Shown here: positions 1 through 7,299 of the stretch, piece after piece
How the letters are laid out: the number at the start of each line of letters is the position of its first letter
Numbering within the stretch: the stretch's first letter is position 1
Source: Temnopleurus reevesii
Taxonomy: Eukaryota > Echinodermata > Echinoidea > Temnopleuroida > Temnopleuridae
DNA: 13,421 nt
Reading direction: 5' to 3'
NCBI GenBank assembly: GCA_036244855.1
Contig: BQKZ01012813.1
Coordinates: forward strand, 1-13,421
Translations under genes and position numbers: made by a program
The notes under the pieces: model-generated
The model's database searches: none
The model's input: only the letters and a program-made list of their open reading frames with translations
Told to the model about the DNA's origin: nothing

Positions 1-165
1 ACCTGGTAGGAATATTTATTCCTTGAAACGCCAAGTGCGCTGGTGGCTGCCGGGCTAAAGCCAGGGTAATAATGCTGCAATTGTAGAGCGCTTAGGGAAT
101 TCTCATGAAGAGTTGATAAGTGCTATATAAAAGCCATTTATTTTTATTATCATTAAAGTAAATAT
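1..165 (+). repeat. 3' end of a SINE- or LINE-like retroelement
   Basis: The segment ends like a retroposon: a hairpin whose base pairs AGCGCTTA (about 90-97) with TAAGTGCT (about 117-124), then TATATAA, then an AT-rich tail rich in TTATT and ATTATC. The minus-strand element at 296-757 ends with the same plan (GCGC-based hairpin, TATATAA, ATTATT-type tail). The two are therefore probably related 3' ends lying tail to tail. No coding sequence is visible and the 5' part lies outside the window. The family is inferred from architecture only. Confidence 0.45.
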
Positions 166-295
166 GTCTATTCAGACCGTCACTTATAGCTTGTAGCTAC
201 TCTCAGTGATTGGTACAATTCTAAAAATAGAGAGATGTCAATTGTTCTGGAATATCCATGAGTTGTATTTTTATATGAAGTGAAGTGGCTGAGAG

Positions 296-757
296 TATGG
301 TTATTAATAATGATAATAATACTTATATAGCGCAGAAAGAATATTGATATATTCTACTGCGCTAAAAAGACTCTTATTTAAGTAAAGACATGAGTGGTAA
401 AGAAGACTTATAGTGGTGTGTCAAAAAGATATGTTTTAAGCTTTGATTTGAATGTGTTTAGTGAGGATGAATTTCCTATATCAAGAGTTAGTTTAATCCA
501 GAGTTTGGGCGCCGCACATGCAGTGGCTTTTGTTTTACGAGATGTTGTCTGTAACAATAGGGTGTCTTGTGAGCTGCAAAGAGTTCTAAAATATAACTTT
601 GGGCTTGACCAACAAGAACTTTGTATACAATCAAAGGTATCTTAAAAGAGATTCTGTGACGTACTGGCAGCCAGTGCAGATCCCTTAAAGACAGGGGTGA
701 TGCGAGAGAATTTTGATTGACCACAGATCAGCCTCGCACAGGTGTTCTGGACTAGGT
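296..757 (-). mobile_element. Decayed CR1/L2-type LINE fragment with 3' hairpin and tail
   Basis: On the minus strand, 724-488 is an open 78-residue stretch with the signature of the far C-terminal reverse transcriptase region of CR1/L2-like non-LTR retrotransposons: LHWLPVRHRI, then SFKI, VYK and GQAQSYILEL. Just upstream, about 757-690, the family motif around ARL-CGQSKF and ITPV is recognisable in another frame, so at least one frameshift separates the two parts. After the stop near 488 come about 120 bases of 3' UTR, a hairpin at 366-328 and an ATTATT-like tail to about 296. The copy is 5' truncated and frameshifted, so it cannot make an active enzyme. Confidence 0.7.
328..364 (-). other. 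3'-terminal stem-loop of the LINE fragment
   Basis: TAGCGCAG plus AGAATAT on one side pairs with ATATTCT plus CTGCGCTA on the other across a TGAT loop, with a one- to two-base bulge. It sits directly before the ATTATT-type tail. In CR1/L2-like LINEs such 3' hairpins are the part bound by the reverse transcriptase to prime copying; that role is known for the class and inferred here. Confidence 0.5.
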
Positions 758-1197
758 GCATCTGTGAATCTGAGATTCGGGAAGACCATACAGTAATGAG
801 TTGTTGTCATGTTTACTCTTACTGTTCTGCCTTTGCATTATTAACATTTTGATTGGTACCTTATGCATATGCCAGAATTGTTAGCATCATTCTGTAATAA
901 TGAAGTACGAGTTAAGTGCTAGCCCATAAGAAAAGACGCAATATAACATTTACAGCTACATAGACAGCAGAACAAAGAATGTTGGTTACTGAATTACATC
1001 AGAGAATTTGCCACTTATGGTTTCTTAAATTGATATACATAAAGTTATTTCATTTAGCACATTTCTGATAACTTCTTTTCAAATTTTATTTAATGAGTCC
1101 TTGGCATATTTTCCTAAAAATATCAATTCTTAGAGATGAAATCACTTATTTCATGATTATATAAACCCTTTTCCCCTTCTCATGTTGAATTGTGCAG
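758..1197. other. AT-rich non-coding sequence, probable PGAP1 intron
   Basis: No supported exon, RNA gene or clear repeat is visible. The right edge is a splice acceptor (TTGTGCAG, AG at 1196-1197) opening the first PGAP1 exon. I looked for the preceding PGAP1 exon by residues expected before the Cys-x-x-Gly-Val-Asp motif and did not find it, so it must lie left of the window. Confidence 0.5.
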
Positions 1198-1342
1198 ATG
1201 CATAGAGGGCGTTGACATCAGCGGTAGGGCGCGGCTCATGCCTCCTCTCAAGTCCAACACGAGGGTCGCCCATCTTGACCTGAAGAATCTTGGGATTGAC
1301 AACCTGAAGCAGATTGTGGTCAAGATACCAAAGACAAATAAG
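1198..1342 (+). CDS. PGAP1: PGAP1 GPI-inositol deacylase, internal exon (lumenal region)
   Basis: PGAP1 is an ER membrane lipase that removes the acyl chain from the inositol of GPI-anchored proteins soon after anchor attachment. This exon starts after TTGTGCAG with one base completing a codon and ends at AAG before a GTGACG donor, on a codon boundary, giving 48 complete codons. The peptide opens CIEGVDISGRARLMP, close to the vertebrate CLQGVDLSWKAELLP as I recall it, and continues with VAHLDLKNLG and IVVKIP, matching the alternating strands of the family's lumenal beta-rich domain behind the lipase domain. No catalytic residues fall here. The frame runs on to a stop at 1378, but splicing at 1343 is required to join the next exon. 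A transposon was inserted 33 bases after the donor. Confidence 0.85.
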
Positions 1343-1381
1343 GTGACGATCAATATTCCATTCTCAGTCCAGTTATGACCA

Positions 1382-1728
1382 CAGGGTTTCTGCGATTATG
1401 GAAAACCCGGAAAAGGTCTGGAAAAGTCATGCAAAATGAAAAAAATCAAGCTATATCATGGACAAGTGGTGGAAATTAATAGATTTGCTTATTTTAACCT
1501 TATGATTCAAAACAATGTATTTTGTGACTTCTGTATTTGAAGCTACTTATTTTTTTCTTTCTATTATTCTATTATTAAATAGTGCAGAGAAATCAGCTCC
1601 AAATCATGTTCAGCTGGCTCTTTCCCGCCATAGCATGCATCATGTATTTTTTAATATTGTCATGGAAAATTGACAAATGTGCATGGAAAAGTCATGGATT
1701 TTCTTCAATTGAAGTTGCAGGAACCCTG
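1382..1728. mobile_element. Non-autonomous hAT-like element, CAGGG ends, 6-bp target duplication
   Basis: The ends are inverted: CAGGGTTTCTGC at 1382 and GCAGGAACCCTG ending at 1728, one mismatch over 12 bases. The six bases TGACCA stand immediately outside on both sides (1376-1381 and 1729-1734), an exact target site duplication. Inside, motifs such as GGAAAAGTCATG appear at both ends (about 1420 and 1685). No transposase frame exists in 347 bp. CAGGG ends suggest hAT, but hAT usually makes 8-bp duplications, so the superfamily is uncertain. Confidence 0.7.
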
Positions 1729-1861
1729 TGACCAGATATCTTTTATTATAGCTTACTTTTATGTCCTTCAAAAATATTGAAATGATCTGCCATTTACAAT
1801 TTAGAATGGATTTTTATAATTTGATATAATACTTTCATTGGTTGGGAATGATCAAATAAAC

Positions 1862-2103
1862 TTAAGTTCAAACCTTTTACCAACCTTTTGATTTTGCTGG
1901 CTAGATTTTTTCTTCTTCTGAGGACTTTGTCAAGCCGAATAAAGTTGTTACTCCCCCTGTCTGTCTGTTGACCACTGTTCCGTAGATTGGGGACAATGCA
2001 TAGCCAGTGTCTCTATACAAAGTAGGCTTGAGAAAGTCCTCAGGAGAGGACGAAAGCTAGCCAGAAAATTAAAAAAAAACGTTGGTAGAAGCTTTGAACT
2101 TAA
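1862..2103. mobile_element. TTAA-flanked inverted-repeat element A (242 bp)
   Basis: Two arms of about 75 bp are inverted copies: the left arm begins TTAAGTTCAAA at 1862, and the right arm ends TTTGAACTTAA at 2103. Shared inner blocks include TACCAAC, CTGGCTAG, TGAGGACTTT and TCAAGCC. TTAA at both borders (1862-1865, 2100-2103) fits a target duplication of the kind made by piggyBac or Kolobok transposases. It carries no coding capacity. The right arm also contains a small fold (2025-2062) described under findings. Confidence 0.7.
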
Positions 2104-2167
2104 TTTTATAATAGATTTTATAGTTGGTCATTTTCAAAATTGATTCCATATTTCTTTGTACAGTAGG

Positions 2168-2170
<3 letters not shown>

Positions 2171-2203
<33 letters not shown>

Positions 2204-2208
2204 GGGGG
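2171..2208 (+). repeat. Poly-G tract (G32-A-G5)
   Basis: There is an unbroken run of 32 G, one A, then five G, lying within a PGAP1 intron. Such a run can form stacked G-quadruplexes and is hard to sequence, so the exact length is unreliable. Confidence 0.9.
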
Positions 2209-2426
2209 CGTAAAAAGTAAAGTGCTAAAAAGATATTGCAACTATTATGTATCATGCAAAGGTGTAATTTGTTAATATTTGTAGTTGGAATAATATGAAC
2301 AATGATTTTGAAGAAAAAATTAGAACGTCTGCCTGGACAGGGTATATTTGCATTTGATCCTCATGGGGAAATAGTGAAAAAGATCAAATATTGATTGTAT
2401 ATTTTTCATTATTTTGTTGTTAACAG

Positions 2427-2502
2427 GTTAATTTGATAGCTGATTTACATGACAGATCAGGAAGGATTTACAATGCAACTCTACCAGGCTTCTTCTCTTA
2501 CA
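2427..2502 (+). CDS. PGAP1: PGAP1 internal exon, lumenal region
   Basis: The exon follows TTGTTAACAG and stops at TCTTACA before a GTACGT donor. It enters on a codon boundary, matching the exit of 1198-1342, and leaves one base over. The 25 codons read VNLIADLHDRSGRIYNATLP then GFFSY, with an N-glycosylation sequon (NAT), as expected for an ER-lumenal segment. It has no stop in the required frame and is too short to stand out as an isolated frame. The next exon supplies the two bases completing a Lys codon. This exon is the least conserved of the four relative to vertebrate PGAP1, so its support rests mainly on splice sites and phase. Confidence 0.75.
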
Positions 2503-3077
2503 GTACGTTTGATCTTCATATTGATGATTTTTTGTTAACGTTAGTAGATGATAATTAAATCATTATTACTCTATCCCAGCATTCCACCCTGTCAAGCAAG
2601 CCTCTTTTGAAATACTCAAGCTATGCTTAAAGATTATGGTGAGCTTAATATACACAAAATTTTCCACAAGTTTATTCCATTCTTGAGCAGTTTATAATGG
2701 TAGGGCGAAGTATACTTTTCTTTAAGATACCACTCTTTAATATACCGCTACCAGACAAAGGGAGTACTGGAAGACAGTTGCGATCATTTGCAAGTTATAC
2801 TTAATGTGGAAGCACCAATAAAAATCATTGTATTATGCACATAAATATTCAGAATTGAATGAGAAATACCTCAAAACCTAAATTCTCTCTCTTTCGTCTT
2901 TTGTGAGTCTTAGACAGAGTGTGAGTGAAAATGTGCATTTCAATTTGTAACTAATATGCCATTCATTTCCAATCATTTGCAACTTTTAAACAACAAACGA
3001 TTAGACTCTGTATGGAAAAATTATTTACATCAGCATGTTGACCTTTCTGTATATGTTTATCTTATTTCAATTTGCAG
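2503..3077. other. PGAP1 intron without recognised elements
   Basis: AT-rich sequence from the donor GTACGT (2503) to the acceptor TTTGCAG (3077). I see no inverted-repeat element, exon or RNA gene. A segment around 2660-2780 looks like it could be old repeat material on the minus strand, but I could not assign it. Confidence 0.5.
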
Positions 3078-3212
3078 AACCCAAGACAATAATGAAGCAG
3101 CACGACTCACACACACTGTTCTTCAACATATCACTACCGGAACTAGACTCTATTTGGAAAGCCTACACGGCCATCCTGGAACCGGCTCATTGCTTAGGAG
3201 AAGTGAGAAAAG
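3078..3212 (+). CDS. PGAP1: PGAP1 internal exon, copy 1 of a triplicated exon
   Basis: Bounded by TTTGCAG and the strong donor GTGAGT, it is 135 bases long and enters and leaves in phase 1, so it joins 2427-2502 to 5721-5932 without a frame break. The 44 full codons include HTLFFNISLPELDSIWKAY and LEPAHCLGEVRK, matching the vertebrate segment of the type LYYNLEL...IYQAFKINVVSKC, with the Cys kept. NIS is an N-glycosylation sequon. This full-length copy, with an ordinary acceptor, is the ancestral-looking member; the two copies behind it lack its first 41 bases. Confidence 0.85.
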
Positions 3213-3284
3213 GTGAGTGGAATTGCTTTTTCTGGGTTTTTCTTTGGGGCAGGTCACTAAGATTCCTGTTGTGTTTGAGAGGTT

Positions 3285-3378
3285 TTCTTCAACATATTAC
3301 TACCCGAGCTAGACTCCATATGGAAGGCATACATGGCTATCCTTGATACGGCGCATTGGCTAGGAGAAGTGAGAAAAG
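3285..3378 (+). pseudogene. Dead copy 2 of the PGAP1 exon
   Basis: This segment repeats bases 3119-3212 almost throughout and would read FFNILLPELDSIWKAYMA then AHWLGEVRK. Three defects mark it as dead. Its donor is GGGAGT instead of GTGAGT (T to G at 3380). The sequon is lost (NIS to NIL) and the Cys is Trp. The acceptor corresponding to copy 3 (AG at 3251-3252) would put a TAA two codons into the exon. The duplicated unit includes intron, since the stretches after copies 1 and 2 align around GGGCAG and CACTA or TACTA. Confidence 0.8.
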
Positions 3379-3407
3379 GGGAGTGGATGTGGCTGTTTCT
3401 AGGGCAG

Positions 3408-3518
3408 TTACTAGGTATTTTTTTATCTTAAACACATCGCTGCCGGAGCTAGACCCAATATGGAAGGCGTACACTGCCATCCTCGAACCGGCTCATTGCT
3501 TAGGAGAAGTGAGAAAAG
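3408..3518 (+). CDS. PGAP1: Copy 3 of the PGAP1 exon, candidate alternative exon
   Basis: The segment after GGGCAG (AG 3406-3407) up to the donor GTGAGT (3519) is 111 bases, divisible by three, and enters and leaves in phase 1 like copy 1. It can therefore replace or follow copy 1 without a frame break. It would read ITRYFFILNTSLPELDPIWK then AYTAILEPAHCLGEVRK. From the NTS sequon onward, 27 of 29 residues equal copy 1 although eight codons differ silently. The sequon and the Cys are both retained. The first 41 bases of copy 1 are replaced by other sequence. The acceptor has only a modest pyrimidine tract. It is either a working alternative exon or a recently converted duplicate. Confidence 0.5.
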
Positions 3519-3592
3519 GTGAGTGTATTAAGGTTGTCTTCATGACTGATGCTAAATATTTGTTTTGAACTTTATATATTTGAGTATCGTAT

Positions 3593-4193
3593 TTAAAGGG
3601 GAACTACACTCAGACATTAAATTGCTTTCGTTAAATGAAGAAAAATAAGATGAACACACTGTGAAAATTTGATCAAAATCGGATAATCCATTCAAAAGTT
3701 ATAAATTTTCAAAGTTTTGATTTACACTCCTCATGGGCTCCTTAAATTGGCAAACGTACAGGCACAAAATGGCTGCCAACATGGAAAACTCTCCATTCGC
3801 TTTGTACACAAAATTTCATATTTTCCTCTTTTTCCAGAAAATTTTAGACAAAATTTTGTTTCTTCGGTTAAATATATTATAGCCACATCAATTCTGTAAG
3901 CATTCCAGAAAGAATGGTGTTGATTCCTCATTCGAAATATGATATTGATCCATTTTCAGTAAATTTATATACAGAGTGAATGAGGAGTTCTCCATGTATG
4001 ACATCACAGATTATGCTAATTAGCTATACGCATGCCAATTCAAGGATGCCCAGCACAGGTGGAAATGATAACTTTAAAAATAAATAACTTTTGAACGGAT
4101 TATCCAATTTTGCCCAAATATTCACAGTTTGTTCATCTGATTTTTATTCATTTACTGACAGTACATTATTGTCTGGGTGTAATTCCCCTTTAA
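3593..4193. mobile_element. TTAA-flanked inverted-repeat element B (601 bp)
   Basis: The left end TTAAAGGGGAACTACACTCA (3593) and right end TGTAATTCCCCTTTAA (to 4193) are inverted copies. Similarity continues inward for over 100 bp: the left GATAATCCATTCAAAAGTTAT matches the right ATAACTTTTGAACGGATTATC in reverse. TTAA stands at both borders. The AAAATCGGATAATCC-type block resembles a motif common in short deuterostome DNA transposons. No transposase frame is present; the short frames inside are chance. Confidence 0.75.
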
Positions 4194-4502
4194 ATCAGAT
4201 TTTCTCTTCAATATATCCCTGCTGGTGCTACTTGTTCCCCACTCAACATAAAAGAAATAAAGAAAAAAAGATGAGATTCTAAGCAAATTCGATACATTGT
4301 GGTCTGTTTCGTAGTCACTTGATGCCTTGTAAAAATCATAAAACTTTCTATGCCGGGGTTTTAAAGATATTAGATGTTTGGAAGGTGTTTGGGTTACTGT
4401 CAATCCTTGTCTTAGAATCGTGGGACATAAATCAAGCAGATGTTGACAGTCACATATTGCTTTGTTGTGGTACCTTCGTGCGAGTCTTTCCAATGTAGAT
4501 GT
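4194..4502. other. Unassigned intron spacer between elements B and C
   Basis: About 300 bases of PGAP1 intron separate two inverted-repeat elements. A minus-strand frame runs through it but shows no family signature and crosses the element border, so I treat it as chance. Confidence 0.5.
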
Positions 4503-5019
4503 TTAAAGCCCAAGTATAGTTTTGGTAAAGATTAAGAAATGTGAATTTTGGGGATATTTACCATGACGTGTAATTTTTATACACATTTTAAGACCATAGC
4601 ATATTTTTCTACGAGCTAATTTTTTTGAAAATTTGAATTTGACCGTTAAATCGTATTTAGCGCCCTCTCTTGGTTATAACAATATTTTGCTTTTTTATCG
4701 GGCATATACAGAGTTATTTCTAAGATTTGATTAAAGCATGATAAAAAGGAATACACAAAGAATAAATTCTGAAATTTTCATCCAATTCTGTGCATGAGAA
4801 GTTGTCCTTTATCAAGAAAAAAAAATATTGAATTAGCGTCGGGGGACACGACGCTAAAATATTTTGCACATTTTAGGTTATAACTTTTCCAAAACTTGTT
4901 CATTTTTCGCACAATCTTTTGTACAGCATTTTCATATCATGTTTCATTTTATATAGGTTTGAAGACAAAATTTGGCAATATAAATATTCGCTTTTACCAA
5001 AACTGTACTTGGGCTTTAA
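4503..5019. mobile_element. TTAA-flanked inverted-repeat element C (517 bp)
   Basis: The ends TTAAAGCCCAAGTATAGTTT (4503) and, in reverse, TTAAAGCCCAAGTACAGTTT (from 5019) differ at one base; the match continues as TGGTAAA. TTAA flanks both sides, and the right TTAA (5016-5019) is also the left TTAA of element D. Near the inner edge of the right half lies a 9-bp perfect stem (4833-4857). It has no coding capacity. Confidence 0.75.
4833..4857 (+). other. Perfect 9-bp stem-loop inside element C
   Basis: TTAGCGTCG (4833-4841) pairs perfectly with CGACGCTAA (4849-4857) across the 7-base loop GGGGACA. The stem is strikingly GC-rich for the surrounding AT-rich DNA. Its function is unknown. Confidence 0.7.
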
Positions 5020-5547
5020 AGGGTATCTGAGCCCCTGAAATATAATTTGTGTATTGCTTGTCAATGATCGGCACGTGGAGCCTAATACATCTAGTTCTTC
5101 AGGATCCATGCAGGCCTATTTGAATGGGTGTACGTTTTTCATGTGTGCTTATCAGGCTCTCCCCCAAATAACGATTAGAAAAATATCGCAATCGACAAGT
5201 TGCTGAATATTGGTATTTATTGAATCGCATGCAGTTGGGAACGTGGATGACCCAGCGCCCAAACTTGTTCGCACAAAAACAATCTTTGGCAAACAATGTT
5301 CATAGTAGTCGAACTTCATCCAGCCATCGGTGATCGTTTTGCCGTATGTGCTAGTCTTTGCGCGAGTCATTTTGAAATATGCGACGAGACACATTCAATT
5401 TTGTAAATTCAATATCTTGAAAAAGAAAAACCTTATAAAGATATGGATTGTTCATTGGAGATTTTGTTTGATGTATATTAGCAAACCAGCAACTTATTTT
5501 TTTTTTTTTTGGGGGGGGGGGGGGAGGGGGGCTCGGATACCCTTTAA
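5016..5547. mobile_element. TTAA-flanked inverted-repeat element D (532 bp)
   Basis: The left end TTAAAGGGTATCTGAGCCCC (5016) is the inverted copy of the right end GGGGCTCGGATACCCTTTAA (to 5547), with one mismatch. TTAA borders both sides, and the left one is shared with element C. The GGGG inside the right terminal repeat has grown into G14-A-G6 preceded by T14 (5497-5531). The interior has no transposase and does not resemble elements B, C or E beyond the border pattern. Confidence 0.75.
5497..5531 (+). repeat. T14-G14-A-G6 homopolymer junction
   Basis: A run of 14 T passes directly into 14 G, one A and six G. It overlaps the GGGG that belongs to the right terminal repeat of element D, so the G run looks like slippage expansion of the transposon end. 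Lengths may be sequencing-sensitive. Confidence 0.85.
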
Positions 5548-5720
5548 TGTTGGCTCCTATTTCTTTTTTTAGAAATTTATTTTTTTCATCTCCTTTGTTT
5601 CTTTTACTCTCCCTTCTCTATCATATTATAAAGCCAATAACTTTAAGACCGGAGAATTTCCATCAATATACTTGTAATTGACTTGAAATTTATTGATTCA
5701 CTTTTCCTTACACATTACAG

Positions 5721-5932
5721 ATGGAAATACCACTCTGCACTTCCACGTACCCTGGTTCCAAGAGGATGAATGGTCCGTTGCCAAGGCAACCGAGGACAAC
5801 GTGATGTCTCTCAAACTCCAGAGTGGCCGTCCAGCGGACGATGACCGTCCAGCCCAGCTTCATGCCTATGTGTACTCTCGGTGTCACTACCGCTTGAGGA
5901 TAGCTGTGTCACACAAAGAGATGCTAGGACAG
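5721..5932 (+). CDS. PGAP1: PGAP1 internal exon, most conserved lumenal block
   Basis: The exon follows CACATTACAG; its first two bases complete the Asp codon begun by 3078-3212 (or by copy 3). It ends at CAG before the donor GTAGGA, on a codon boundary. The 70 further codons give the clearest PGAP1 signature: LHFHVPWFQEDEW, ATEDNVMSLKLQSG, then YVYSRCHYRLRIAV and LGQ. As I recall it, human PGAP1 has LHIPWSYED, EISLKL, MYTSSDCRYEVTVK and ILGQ in the same order. GNTT contains an N-glycosylation sequon. The next residues expected are VVRFHGGALP-like, leading to the C-terminal membrane domain; no exon encoding them was found in the rest of the window. Confidence 0.9.
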
Positions 5933-6267
5933 GTAGGATGATTTTTAATGCTTGAATTATTTGAATTTTTGTAATCATTGCATTGTATTTGATTATTTGC
6001 GTACTTTCATAATTTTTCGTTTTACAGTCTGTCTTGTACTGTATAAGCTGAAATATTGCAGTCATGGCCTAGCGAAAATTTCTGCTCTGTATGATGCAAA
6101 TTCATATGTGTACAAACACTGTCAAAACGTGAAAATAAAGACATGTCAACGTGTACTGGTTTGCAATCGTAAAAATATGTGTATCCTAAAATATTGGCTT
6201 ATACAGTATTATACAGTCATGTCTTGATGGGTATTCATGGGATATGGCCAGGTTAAAGAGATCTCGG
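5933..6267. other. Start of the PGAP1 intron downstream of 5932, unassigned
   Basis: The donor GTAGGA opens an AT-rich stretch with no recognisable exon. The acceptor-like TTTTACAG near 6027 leads in phase 0 into a stop within eight codons, so it is not the next PGAP1 exon. Confidence 0.5.
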
Positions 6268-6420
6268 ACCTGTTTCATAAAGCTGTTCTTAAAGGTACAG
6301 ACGACTCTATGGAAGACTGTTGTTACTTTCCTGCTCTCAATGATAACTCATGTCGCTAAATCACACCTTGGAAAGGGTCATTAGTCATCCGTACAGTCCT
6401 GCATAGATGTATGAAAAGCT
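6268..6420. repeat. Diverged short palindromic dispersed repeat
   Basis: The left part (ACCTGTTTCATAAAGCTG, then GGTACAGACGACT) is loosely mirrored by the right part (AGTCATCCGTACAG and ATGAAA). The arms are about 35-40 bp with several mismatches. The phrase TTTCATAAAGCTGTTC is typical of a palindromic repeat common in marine deuterostome genomes. No clear target duplication is visible. Confidence 0.45.
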
Positions 6421-7030
6421 TCATTGGTGTTGAATTTGTACCATTGCTTGATTTTGTGGTGTTTGACTGTGTGATGTGTGATTTAAGGATGAATGCTTTA
6501 TGTCAATATCTTTTTTCTTTTATTACTTAAGGTATATGATAAAGTGAGTTTTTTAAACAGAATTTTAGATCCTTCTTTTTCTTATAATTTTTTTATTTTA
6601 TAAAAAAAATGTAGTAGCAAAGAAGTTATTTACCAAATTTTTAATAGTTCTGGAAGCATGAATTTGCCAGATATAATTCAAATATGCCATGTATTATCTC
6701 CATTATAATCATTATCAATTTCATTATTATTATCATTATCATCATCACCGATATGGAGAAAATTGAGAGATTCCTCTAACTTGAAGTCTAATATGCATTC
6801 TATCTCAATATTTCTTTGGCTTTCAGTGAACTTGTCTTAAAAAGTCTTGACTTTCCTCATTCTAATAATTCAAGTTTTGTTCTTGAAATGATTGAATAAG
6901 ATTTGGTATGTAACGACTGAAAAGCCGACTTCATTTCCCACACCTCCTTAAGCTCATCTACTGTAGAAGCCCGTTGTCACATCCAAAGTGTCAAAAATTA
7001 CCTTGATATAACAAATGCTTGTACCATATC
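6421..7030. other. AT-rich intergenic or intronic sequence with a minor ATT/ATC microsatellite
   Basis: No gene is visible. A short imperfect ATT/ATC run lies at about 6700-6750. The acceptor-like TTTCAG at about 6827 leads directly into a stop in phase 0, so it does not continue PGAP1. Confidence 0.5.
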
Positions 7031-7268
7031 ACTTCATCATCGTCATCATCATCATTATCATCATTACTATAATCATCATCATCATCATCATCATCATCAT
7101 TATCATCATTACTATAATCATCATCATCATTATCATCATCATCATTATCATCATTACTATAATCATCATCATCATCATCATCATCATCCCGTCATCACCA
7201 TCATCACCATAATCAACATCATCATCATCATCATCGTCTTCATCATCTTCATCATTATCATCATCATC

Positions 7269-7299
<31 letters not shown>

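Noticed and set aside
394..645. 83-residue plus-strand frame
   Set aside because: It is the antisense of the reverse transcriptase remnant and its 3' UTR; no signature of its own.
4152..4493. 113-residue minus-strand frame
   Set aside because: It crosses the border of element B, has no family signature and no splice context.
5693..5941. Independent small gene starting at 5693
   Set aside because: The PGAP1 content starts exactly after the acceptor at 5720 and ends at the donor at 5933; the extra residues are intronic read-through.
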